This document shows, one piece after another, positions 1 through 6,296 of a stretch of DNA of 10,617 nucleotides. The position numbers were made by a program, and so were the translations under genes. Origin of the DNA: Candidatus Dadabacteria bacterium (GTDB taxonomy: Bacteria > Desulfobacterota_D > UBA1144 > Nemesobacterales > UBA2774); contig QIHJ01000054.1 in NCBI GenBank assembly GCA_003229065.1, positions 1 through 10,617 on the forward strand, in the 5' to 3' direction. The stretch's first letter is position 1. Every line of letters begins with the position of its first letter. Under the pieces are notes generated by a model. It was given only the letters and a program-made list of their open reading frames with translations. It had not been told where the DNA came from and searched no databases.

Positions 1-1208
1 AAGTGCCTATAATAGTAGCAGTTAATAAAATCGATAAAGACAACGCAGATACTGAAAAGATAAAGCGCCAGCTCTCTGAATTAGGCCTTCTCTCTGAGGA
101 GTGGGGCGGAGACACGCTTTTTGCCGAGGTCTCGGCTAAACAATCAAAGGGAATAAAGGAACTACTAGAGCTCATTTTACTTCAGGCTGACTTGCTTGAG
201 CTTAAGAGCGACAGAGAGAAGAGAGCTAACGGATTTGTAATTGAAGCGGTGCTTGATAAAGGCAGGGGGCCTGTCGCAACGGTAATCGTGAGCGAGGGCA
301 CTCTCAAAGTAGGGGACCTTGTGGTAGCAGGCACCACATACGGTAAAGTGAGGGCGCTTCATGATGATAAGGGAAACCGGATTAAAGAAGCAGGACCTTC
401 CAACCCTGCTGAAATAATGGGGCTCTCGGGAGTGCCTGAAGCGGGCGAGCGGTTTTACGTCGTTAAGGATGAGAAGGCGGCTAAGGAAGTTGTCGGCCAC
501 AGAGAAAGGAAGCGCAGAGAAACTGCGGCAGCCAAGGCAATAAAGCCTACGATTTCGCTGGAGAATCTGTTCGAAACGCTTGAGGAAGAAGAGATAAAAG
601 AGCTTGCCTTAGTAATAAAAGCCGACACGCAGGGCTCGGTTGAGGCCGTACGGGAATCAATAGACAAATTGAGTACCGAGAAATGCCAGGTGAAAGTGGT
701 GCATTCGGGAGTGGGCGGCGTGAACGAGACCGATGTGATTCTCGCAAGCGCGTCTCAAGCCATAATCGTGGGATTTAATGTGAGGCCCGACTCAAAAGCT
801 CTTAAGGCTTCAGAGAGAGAAGGAGTATCGCTTGAGCTTCACACTATCATTTATAACCTGATAGATAGGGTCAGAAGCGCTATGGAAGGTCTGCTAGATC
901 CCATAATTAAAGAGAAGATTACAGGACATGCGGAAGTAAGAGAGACATTTCATATCTCCAGGATCGGAACCATTGCAGGCTGTATTGTAAATGACGGGAA
1001 TGTAGCACGAGACAGCAACGTTCGGGTGATCAGGGACGGTGTGGTTGTATACGAGGGGAAGCTTGACTCGCTCAGAAGGTTTAAAGATGACGTGAAAGAA
1101 GTTAACACAGGCTATGAGTGCGGTATTGGAATTGAGAAGTTTAATGACATAAAGGTAGGAGATACCTTTGAATTTTATGTGTACGAGGAATTCAAACAAG
1201 AGCTTTAA
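1..1208 (+). CDS. infB: Translation initiation factor IF-2, C-terminal part (5' truncated by window edge)
   Basis: IF2 is the GTPase that places initiator fMet-tRNA on the 30S subunit and promotes 50S joining. About 402 residues are visible. The frame enters from the left edge: the first full codon (GTG at 3) is an internal valine, not a start. The fragment opens at the G4 motif NKID (residues 8-11) and has the G5-like SAK at 44-46, so the P-loop and N-terminal domains lie upstream. The beta-barrel domain II follows (GRGPVATVIV region), then domain III (KADTQGSVEA, about residues 208-217) and the C-terminal fMet-tRNA-binding barrel (HAEVRETFHISRIGTIAGC, then SLRRFKDDVKEV and ECGIGIEKFNDIKVGD), ending with a normal short tail. 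The next gene starts 8 bases downstream, consistent with one operon. Identification is very secure; only the N-terminal length is unknown. Confidence 0.98.
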   Translation, partial: VPIIVAVNKIDKDNADTEKIKRQLSELGLLSEEWGGDTLFAEVSAKQSKGIKELLELILLQADLLELKSDREKRANGFVIEAVLDKGRGPVATVIVSEGTLKVGDLVVAGTTYGKVRALHDDKGNRIKEAGPSNPAEIMGLSGVPEAGERFYVVKDEKAAKEVVGHRERKRRETAAAKAIKPTISLENLFETLEEEEIKELALVIKADTQGSVEAVRESIDKLSTEKCQVKVVHSGVGGVNETDVILASASQAIIVGFNVRPDSKALKASEREGVSLELHTIIYNLIDRVRSAMEGLLDPIIKEKITGHAEVRETFHISRIGTIAGCIVNDGNVARDSNVRVIRDGVVVYEGKLDSLRRFKDDVKEVNTGYECGIGIEKFNDIKVGDTFEFYVYEEFKQEL

Positions 1209-1216
1209 GTTATTAT

Positions 1217-1507
1217 ATGGTGATAGGAATACTTCGAATTGATCTATATTTAACGGGAACCAGATCCCTAAAAGACAAGAGACAAATCCTCAAAGGTTTA
1301 ATCCAGAGAGTCAAATCAAGATACAATAACGTTTCAATATCTGAGGTAGATTCACTCGATCTATGGCAAAAGGCAACAATAGGCATATCTTTTGTGAGCA
1401 ACGAAACCGCTTATGTGAATTCTGTCCTCGACCAGGTAACCGGGTTTATAGACTCCACGGGTCTTGTAAGGCTGGGTGAGAGGGAATTTGAAATTATTCA
1501 TTTTTAG
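1217..1507 (+). CDS. ylxP: DUF503 family protein (YlxP-like)
   Basis: This 96-residue protein matches the small DUF503/YlxP family, which is typically 90-100 residues and commonly sits between infB and rbfA. Visible family features are the N-terminal strand MVIGILRIDLYL, the SLKDKR motif at 17-22 and the NVSISEVDSLDLWQ block at about 38-51. It has no signal peptide or membrane segment, so it is probably cytosolic. The ATG at 1217 is 8 bases after the infB stop with only a weak AAGAG upstream, so translation may be coupled to infB. Its stop codon (TAG, 1505-1507) forms part of the rbfA ribosome-binding site. I know of no firmly established biochemical role. The constant position between an initiation factor and a 30S maturation factor suggests a ribosome-related function, which is inference. 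The family call is secure. Confidence 0.93.
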   Translation: MVIGILRIDLYLTGTRSLKDKRQILKGLIQRVKSRYNNVSISEVDSLDLWQKATIGISFVSNETAYVNSVLDQVTGFIDSTGLVRLGEREFEIIHF

Positions 1508-1519
1508 GAGTTCTAATTG
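1505..1519 (+). promoter_or_regulatory. Ribosome-binding site and TTG start of rbfA, overlapping the ylxP stop
   Basis: AGGAG at 1506-1510 overlaps the upstream TAG stop and lies 6 bases before TTG at 1517. The next in-frame Met codon is more than 20 codons inside the conserved RbfA fold, so this site decides the TTG start. The overlap suggests termination-reinitiation coupling with ylxP. Confidence 0.75.
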
Positions 1520-1873
1520 ACGACAAGCTTCAAGCGCTCAGATAGAGTTGCGGATACGATAGTTAAAGAAGTGTCTCAGATGATTGTAAGAGGAGAGATC
1601 AAAGACCCGCGTTTAAGCTCGGTTTTTATCACGGGGATCAAAGTTGTGGATAATCTCAGCATTGCGGAGATTTTTTTTACAGTCATGGAAAATGCCGGTG
1701 ATAAAAACGAAGCTCTTAAGGGGCTTCAGAGCGCAAAAGGTTTTATTAAGGGAAGACTTGCTAAAAGACTCAAGATGAGACGGATACCGGAGCTGAAGTT
1801 CAGCTTCGACAACGCCTTAGAAGAGGGATACAAAGTCGATGAGCTGTTAAGAGGTATAAGTAGTGAGAAATGA
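1517..1873 (+). CDS. rbfA: 30S ribosome-binding factor A
   Basis: RbfA is a KH-like cold-shock and ribosome-maturation protein. It binds the pre-30S subunit near the 5' end of 16S rRNA (helix 1 region) and assists late processing. The 118-residue length is typical. Family hallmarks are the N-terminal helix ADTIVKEVSQMI, the strand SSVFITGIKVVDNLSIAEIFFTV, the helix-kink-helix residues AKG in QSAKGFIKGRLAKRL (characteristic of RbfA KH domains), and the C-terminal RIPELKFSFDNALEEG block. It begins with TTG behind a good AGGAG. Its last 11 bases overlap the start of the next gene in another frame. A run of eight T at 1671-1678 encodes Ile-Phe-Phe and is the only unusual base composition. Identification is secure. 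Confidence 0.97.
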   Translation: MTTSFKRSDRVADTIVKEVSQMIVRGEIKDPRLSSVFITGIKVVDNLSIAEIFFTVMENAGDKNEALKGLQSAKGFIKGRLAKRLKMRRIPELKFSFDNALEEGYKVDELLRGISSEK

Positions 1874-2849
1874 AATAAGTGAGATAACCCAGGAGATCAG
1901 AGGGGCAGAGAGAGTGCTCATCACCTCTCATGAGAATCCGGATAGCGATGCTCTCGGGTCAATGCTCGCACTCGGGCTCGGCTTAAATAAATTAGGTAAA
2001 ACTATTACGTTATACAATAAAAATGGTGTGCCCGAAGTGCTCGAATTCCTGCCGAATTCAGAGTTAATACAGAGCTCAATAGATGATATCAAGGGTACTT
2101 TTGACTTGTGTTTTGTCGTCGATTGTCCTACTACGGATAGAGCAGGTAAGGAGTTTCAGGAATTTCTGTCTAGAGGTACATGCTCTAAAGTTATAATTAT
2201 AGACCATCACCAGACCATGAGCTCCGAAGGGAATCTGAGCCTGCTTGATCCGGACGCTTCTTCAACGGGCGTACTTATCTATTCTATTCTGAAGGATGTT
2301 GGGGTGGAGATAGATTCCTCTATTGCAGAGAATCTTTACACCACAATTGTGGGTGACACCGGCTCTTTCAGATATTCCAATACTAATTCAGAGACCTTCA
2401 GCATTGCGGCCGTATTGGTTCAGGCCGGCGCAGAGCCCGAGAAGATATCCCAAGCCCTATATGAAAGCGAGCCTCTTAAAAAACTAAAACTCTTGGGACT
2501 TGTGCTCCCCACTCTTCAGGTGGTAAGTGATAACCGTATCGCTTCACTGTACGTTGAGCGTACAATGTTTGAGATAACTGGTACAGACAGAGAAGATATC
2601 GAAGGTATGGTCAACATACCCCGCAGTATTAAGGGTGTAGAGGTTGCTCTTTTATTTAGACAGGAAAAAAATAACTCAAGCCCTGCGTGGAAAGTGAGTC
2701 TGAGATCCAAAGGAGATGTGGATGTCTCCATGATCGCAGAGAATTTCGGAGGCGGCGGCCATAAAAAAGCTGCCGGATGCAATGTATCCGGCGAGCTTAG
2801 CGAAGCCATGCAAAAAATATATGATTCTATAAACGAGGCGCTCAGATGA
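1863..2849 (+). CDS. nrnA: DHH/DHHA1 phosphoesterase, NrnA-type (oligoribonuclease / pAp phosphatase)
   Basis: The protein has 328 residues, normal for bacterial NrnA-like bifunctional enzymes. These hydrolyse 2-5 nt RNA oligonucleotides and, in many members, 3'-phosphoadenosine 5'-phosphate. The N-terminal DHH domain has HENPDSDALGS (His23, Asp27 and Asp29 as metal ligands), Asp87 in VVDCPTTDR, and the signature DHH at 114-116. The C-terminal DHHA1 domain has the substrate-binding glycine motif GGGGHKKAAG starting at about residue 296. All metal ligands are present, so it should be active. The GTG start at 1863 has AAGAGG 8 bases upstream and overlaps rbfA by 11 bases; the next internal Met is residue 34, past motif I. 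It overlaps truB by 4 bases. Sharing an operon with PNPase fits a division of labour in RNA decay (inference). The exact substrate (nanoRNA, pAp or c-di-NMP linear products) cannot be told from sequence. Confidence 0.92.
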   Translation: MRNEISEITQEIRGAERVLITSHENPDSDALGSMLALGLGLNKLGKTITLYNKNGVPEVLEFLPNSELIQSSIDDIKGTFDLCFVVDCPTTDRAGKEFQEFLSRGTCSKVIIIDHHQTMSSEGNLSLLDPDASSTGVLIYSILKDVGVEIDSSIAENLYTTIVGDTGSFRYSNTNSETFSIAAVLVQAGAEPEKISQALYESEPLKKLKLLGLVLPTLQVVSDNRIASLYVERTMFEITGTDREDIEGMVNIPRSIKGVEVALLFRQEKNNSSPAWKVSLRSKGDVDVSMIAENFGGGGHKKAAGCNVSGELSEAMQKIYDSINEALR

Positions 2850-3757
2850 ACGGGGTCATCGTTTTAGATAAACCAAAGGGTATTACTTCGCAGCAGGCTG
2901 TAAGTACTGTGAACAGAATCTTGAAAATCAGTAAATCGGGGCACACCGGAACACTGGATCCGTTTGCTACCGGAGTGCTGCCTATCTGCGTAAACCAGGC
3001 GACTAAGATTATCCCCTTTATGTACGGTGGATTTAAGAAATACGACAGCGTTTTGGAGCTCGGTATTTCTACAGATACACTTGATGCGACCGGAAAGGTG
3101 ATCAGGCAATTAGACGTTCCGGATTTAAGAGAAAATACGGTTATTGATGTATTTTCTAAATATAAGGGTAAAATAAACCAGGTTCCTCCTATGTACTCCG
3201 CCATTAAGAAGGACGGTGTCAGGCTATATGAGTACGCGCGCAAAGGTATAGAAGTCGAGAGAGAACCGAGGACTGTACATGTGAAGGAGATTGAGCTTTT
3301 AGAATTCAGTCCTCCTTATTTGAGATTTGTGGTAGAATGTTCCCGCGGCACTTATATTAGAGTGCTTGCTTCCGACATAGCGGAAGAGCTTGGGTGCGGC
3401 GGTCATTTAAAAGAGCTCAGAAGGACAAAGAGCGAGGGTTTTACAATAGATGACGCAGTCACGTTCGAAGAGCTTGAAACCGGCTCAGGGCGCTTTAGGG
3501 ATTTAAATGAAGCGCTACCGCACTTGCCTCGTTTGAATATTACGGATACGTTGGCCAAGGAGATAAGGGACGGAAAGCAGTTGAGAGTATCTCATCTGGA
3601 TACGGATCGTGTGCCTTATTTTAAGACGGGAGACCGTGTTAAGATATATGCCGGTCAGGATTTGGTATCTATAACTGAGGCGCAGGCAGATTCTACAGAG
3701 ATGAATTCTCTTGATGGAGATATGGTATTACTTAAGCTTTTAAGGGTATTTAACTGA
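2846..3757 (+). CDS. truB: tRNA pseudouridine(55) synthase TruB
   Basis: TruB isomerises U55 in the T-loop of most tRNAs to pseudouridine and also acts as a tRNA chaperone. The 303-residue length is close to the family norm (E. coli 314). The catalytic motif GHTGTLDPFATGVLP carries the nucleophile Asp38. Other family blocks are VPPMYSAIKKDGVRLYEYAR, which holds the active-site Tyr and Lys region, and the RGTYIRVLASDIAEELG block. The N-terminal MNGVIVLDKPKGITS is the standard TruB opening. A C-terminal TruB_C/PUA-like region of about 70 residues (from roughly 232) includes GDRVKIYAG. The ATG overlaps the nrnA stop (ATGA) and has GAGG 7 bases upstream, so it is translationally coupled. Nothing appears degenerate. 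Identification is secure. Confidence 0.98.
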   Translation: MNGVIVLDKPKGITSQQAVSTVNRILKISKSGHTGTLDPFATGVLPICVNQATKIIPFMYGGFKKYDSVLELGISTDTLDATGKVIRQLDVPDLRENTVIDVFSKYKGKINQVPPMYSAIKKDGVRLYEYARKGIEVEREPRTVHVKEIELLEFSPPYLRFVVECSRGTYIRVLASDIAEELGCGGHLKELRRTKSEGFTIDDAVTFEELETGSGRFRDLNEALPHLPRLNITDTLAKEIRDGKQLRVSHLDTDRVPYFKTGDRVKIYAGQDLVSITEAQADSTEMNSLDGDMVLLKLLRVFN

Positions 3758-3778
3758 GGGAAATAAGATAAATATAAC
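3750..3778 (+). promoter_or_regulatory. Candidate sigma70-type promoter for rpsO-pnp
   Basis: TTAACT (3750-3755, 4 of 6 matches to TTGACA) and TATAAC (3773-3778, 5 of 6 matches to TATAAT) are separated by exactly 17 bases. They sit at the end of truB and in the 50-base truB-rpsO gap. Transcription would start near 3785, giving a leader of only about 22 bases before rpsO. rpsO-pnp has its own promoter in E. coli. This one is predicted from pattern only, in AT-rich DNA. Confidence 0.5.
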
Positions 3779-3793
3779 TTTTTTCAGAAATCG

Positions 3794-3800
3794 AAGGAGG
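3794..3800 (+). promoter_or_regulatory. Strong Shine-Dalgarno site of rpsO
   Basis: AAGGAGG lies 7 bases before the rpsO ATG at 3808. It is the best ribosome-binding site in the window, as expected for a highly expressed ribosomal protein. Confidence 0.85.
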
Positions 3801-3807
3801 TTTTAGA

Positions 3808-4077
3808 ATGGTACTTGATAAAGAAGAAAAATCTGAGCTTATGAGCGAATACGCAAATCATGATAAGGACGTAGGGTCTTCAGAGGTTCAGGTGGCGGTA
3901 TTGTCCCGCCGTATAAAGGATCTCTCCCAGCATATGGAGCAGGCCCCCAAAGACGTTCACTCAAGAAGGGGTCTGGTATCTATGGTTGCTAAGCGCAGGA
4001 GACTCCTAAATTACATTAAAAGAAACAAACCGGAGACATATCCGGATCTAATTCAAAAACTCGGACTTAGAAAGTAG
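3808..4077 (+). CDS. rpsO: Small ribosomal subunit protein S15
   Basis: S15 is a primary 16S rRNA-binding protein of the 30S platform and contacts the 50S subunit in bridge B4. Its length (89 residues) equals that of E. coli S15. The conserved residues His42, Asp49 and Ser52 (counting Met1), which recognise the rRNA helix 22 minor groove, are present, as are GSSEVQVAVLSRRI and the basic tract HSRRGL...KRRRLLNYIKR. The usual HKKDHHSRRG stretch reads APKDVHSRRG here, so two commonly basic or histidine positions differ, but the key contacts are kept. It is followed 19 bases later by pnp, the widespread rpsO-pnp arrangement. S15 autoregulates through its leader in several bacteria; the short predicted leader here leaves little room for such a structure unless translation initiation from the truB read-through mRNA is the target. 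Identification is secure. Confidence 0.99.
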   Translation: MVLDKEEKSELMSEYANHDKDVGSSEVQVAVLSRRIKDLSQHMEQAPKDVHSRRGLVSMVAKRRRLLNYIKRNKPETYPDLIQKLGLRK

Positions 4078-4083
4078 GGTTTA

Positions 4084-4099
4084 AGGAGGAATTGTATTG
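4084..4099 (+). promoter_or_regulatory. Ribosome-binding site and TTG start of pnp
   Basis: AGGAGG (4084-4089) lies 7 bases before TTG at 4097. No ATG occurs in frame near the N-terminus before the first RNase PH domain is well under way, so this site fixes the TTG start. The pairing of a strong site with a weak start codon is notable because PNPase levels are often autoregulated. Confidence 0.75.
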
Positions 4100-6232
4100 A
4101 TTAATCAACCTAAAAAGGTTGAAGCTCAAATTTACAATAAAAATTTTGGGCTTGAAACCGGAACACTAGCTAAACAAGCCAATGGAGCGGTATTAGCCCG
4201 TTACGAAGACACTGTGGTATTGGCGACTGTAGTTGCTGCTGCTGAAAAAGCGGAAGGAGAGAACTTTTTGCCTCTTACTGTAAATTACCAGGAAAAATCG
4301 GCTGCTGCGGGTAAGATCCCCGGCGGTTTTTTCAAGAGGGAAGGCCGCCCGAATGAAAAAGAGGTTTTAACCTCAAGGCTTATTGACAGACCCATCAGGC
4401 CGCTTATTACAAAAGACTTTACTTACCAGACGCAGATTATAATAACGGTATTCTCTGCCGACCCGGACCACGACCCCGATGTCCTTTCAGTAACAGCGGC
4501 TTCAGCAGCTCTCATGCTCTCGGACGTTCCTTTCGAAGGTCCTTTGGCTGCCGTAAGAGTGGCCAGAATCACGGGGGATTTCATATGCAATCCTACCAAA
4601 GCGGAGCTCGAAGAGAGTGATATGAATATAGTGGTTGCAGGGACTAAAGAAGCAATAGTAATGGTTGAAGGCGGGGCACAGGAAGTGCTTGAAAATGATA
4701 TCGTGGACGCTCTGATGTTCGCGCACTCGAGCATTCAGGAATTCATTAAAGTACAGGAAGACCTGATGTCAGGCTTAACCATAGAAAAAAGAGTGTTAAC
4801 CCCTCCCGAAGTCGATGAGGAATTTAATGCCAAGGTTGTCTCATATGCAAAAGACAAGCTCAAGGAATCGATAGTCATCGCTTCTAAAACCGAAAGAAAA
4901 GAACGCATCAAGAATGTTTACACGGAAACTCAGGAGTATATGAGCTCAGAGTATCCTGATCAAGAAGAAGTGGATATTTCAAAACAATTTGAGGAGCTTC
5001 TTAAGAATTCGGTCAGGGCAATGATAGTCAATGACAAAAGAAGGCTTGATGAAAGAGGCTACACGGACATAAGAGATATAAGCGGTGAGGTTGGGTTTCT
5101 CCCTAGGGTGCACGGCTCGGCCGTTTTCACCAGAGGTGAGACTCAGGCTGCTGTAACCACAACTCTTGGGACCAAGTATGATCAGCAGAGGATTGACTCA
5201 CTTGAGGGAGATATTACAAAGACATTTATGCTTCACTATAACTTCCCGCCATATTCTGTAGGTGAAACCAGTTTCAGACTCGGGCCGGGAAGAAGGGAGA
5301 TAGGCCACGGAGCTCTTGCAGAAAGGGCAATCAGGGTTGTTTTACCTGATAGGGAAGAGTTCCCTTACACAATACGTATAGTCTCTGAAGTCTTGGAATC
5401 AAACGGCTCATCCTCAATGGCTTCTATATGCGGTGGTACTCTTTCACTTCTTGACGCCGGAGTGCCGATATCCGCGCCTGTGGGCGGCATTGCTATGGGG
5501 CTCATTAAAGAGGGTGAGGATTTTGTTATCCTGACGGATATCCTTGGAGACGAAGACCATTTGGGAGATATGGATTTTAAAGTAGCGGGTACCAAAGAGG
5601 GTATTACTGCTCTACAAATGGATATCAAGGTCACCGGGGTTACCAAGGAGATACTTACAAAAGCGCTAGATCAGGCACACGGCGCAAGGCTGCATGTGCT
5701 TGAGAAAATGAATGAAATTATGTCTGTACCGAGAGACGATATATCCAAATACGCTCCTAGAATTATCTCTTTGCAGATAGATCAGAATAAGATAAAAGAC
5801 GTTATCGGATCGGGCGGTAAGACTATTAAGAAGATTGTGGAGCTAACCGGCGTCCAGATTGATATAGACGATTCGGGCACGGTGAACATAGCATCACCTG
5901 ATTCTGAGGCATGCGCTAAAGCCCAAGCTATTGTTGAGGACATTGTTTCAGAGCTCGAGGTCGGAAAGGTATATTTAGGCCGCGTAAAGAAAGTCCTGGA
6001 TTTTGGCGCAATAGTCGAGCTCGGAAGCGGACTCGGCGGCGGTAAAGACGGCCTCGTGCATATCTCAGAGCTTGCTCCTAACAGGGTGGAAAAGGTTACC
6101 GATATTCTGAATGAAAAAGACGAGGTGCTTGTTAAATGCATCGGTAAAGAGCGTGACGGGAAGGTAAGGCTCAGCAGAAAGCAGGCGCTAGACGAAAATA
6201 TTGAAAACTACAGAGACAATACCGAAACTTAA
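4097..6232 (+). CDS. pnp: Polyribonucleotide nucleotidyltransferase (PNPase)
   Basis: PNPase is a trimeric, phosphate-dependent 3'-5' exoribonuclease (it can also run in reverse as a polymerase) and a core enzyme of mRNA decay. The 711-residue length is the same as E. coli. Domain order is: first RNase PH domain (about 10-140, with the FFKREGRPNEKE block); helical linker (about 150-310); catalytic second RNase PH domain, with Asp487, Asp493 and Lys495 in EDHLGDMDFK corresponding to E. coli D486, D492 and K494; KH domain (about 557-617, GSGG loop at 571-574); and S1 domain (from about 623, with DGLVHISEL). The S1 loop is slightly glycine-rich (GSGLGGGKDG) compared with common versions. All catalytic residues are intact. 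It follows rpsO by 19 bases, too short for the RNase III-cleaved hairpin that controls E. coli pnp. The nrnA-type gene of the same cluster could finish its oligonucleotide products (inference). Confidence 0.99.
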   Translation: MINQPKKVEAQIYNKNFGLETGTLAKQANGAVLARYEDTVVLATVVAAAEKAEGENFLPLTVNYQEKSAAAGKIPGGFFKREGRPNEKEVLTSRLIDRPIRPLITKDFTYQTQIIITVFSADPDHDPDVLSVTAASAALMLSDVPFEGPLAAVRVARITGDFICNPTKAELEESDMNIVVAGTKEAIVMVEGGAQEVLENDIVDALMFAHSSIQEFIKVQEDLMSGLTIEKRVLTPPEVDEEFNAKVVSYAKDKLKESIVIASKTERKERIKNVYTETQEYMSSEYPDQEEVDISKQFEELLKNSVRAMIVNDKRRLDERGYTDIRDISGEVGFLPRVHGSAVFTRGETQAAVTTTLGTKYDQQRIDSLEGDITKTFMLHYNFPPYSVGETSFRLGPGRREIGHGALAERAIRVVLPDREEFPYTIRIVSEVLESNGSSSMASICGGTLSLLDAGVPISAPVGGIAMGLIKEGEDFVILTDILGDEDHLGDMDFKVAGTKEGITALQMDIKVTGVTKEILTKALDQAHGARLHVLEKMNEIMSVPRDDISKYAPRIISLQIDQNKIKDVIGSGGKTIKKIVELTGVQIDIDDSGTVNIASPDSEACAKAQAIVEDIVSELEVGKVYLGRVKKVLDFGAIVELGSGLGGGKDGLVHISELAPNRVEKVTDILNEKDEVLVKCIGKERDGKVRLSRKQALDENIENYRDNTET

Positions 6233-6254
6233 TATAGTTGATTTAATATATTTA

Positions 6255-6282
6255 GCCCTTGGGTGAGGGATCACTCAGGGGC
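6255..6282 (+). other. 12-bp RNA hairpin with GNRA-type tetraloop between pnp and miaA
   Basis: Positions 6255-6266 and 6271-6282 can form an uninterrupted 12-bp stem with two G-U wobbles, closed by the loop GGGA (6267-6270), which fits the stable GNRA consensus. No T-run follows, so it is not a classic intrinsic terminator. It occupies nearly half of the 64-base pnp-miaA gap and ends 14 bases before the miaA GTG. Its 3' arm and loop contain the only purine-rich, Shine-Dalgarno-like bases upstream of miaA (AGGGG and GAGG). Plausible roles are a 3'-end block protecting the upstream mRNA from exonucleases, an RNase III site, or a control on miaA translation. Which of these applies is inference. 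Confidence 0.6.
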
Positions 6283-6296
6283 ATCAGTGCCTTATT

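Noticed and set aside
2665..2671. A7 run in nrnA as a possible programmed frameshift site
   Set aside because: The zero frame continues through the complete conserved DHHA1 domain, and no downstream stimulatory structure or useful alternative frame was evident.
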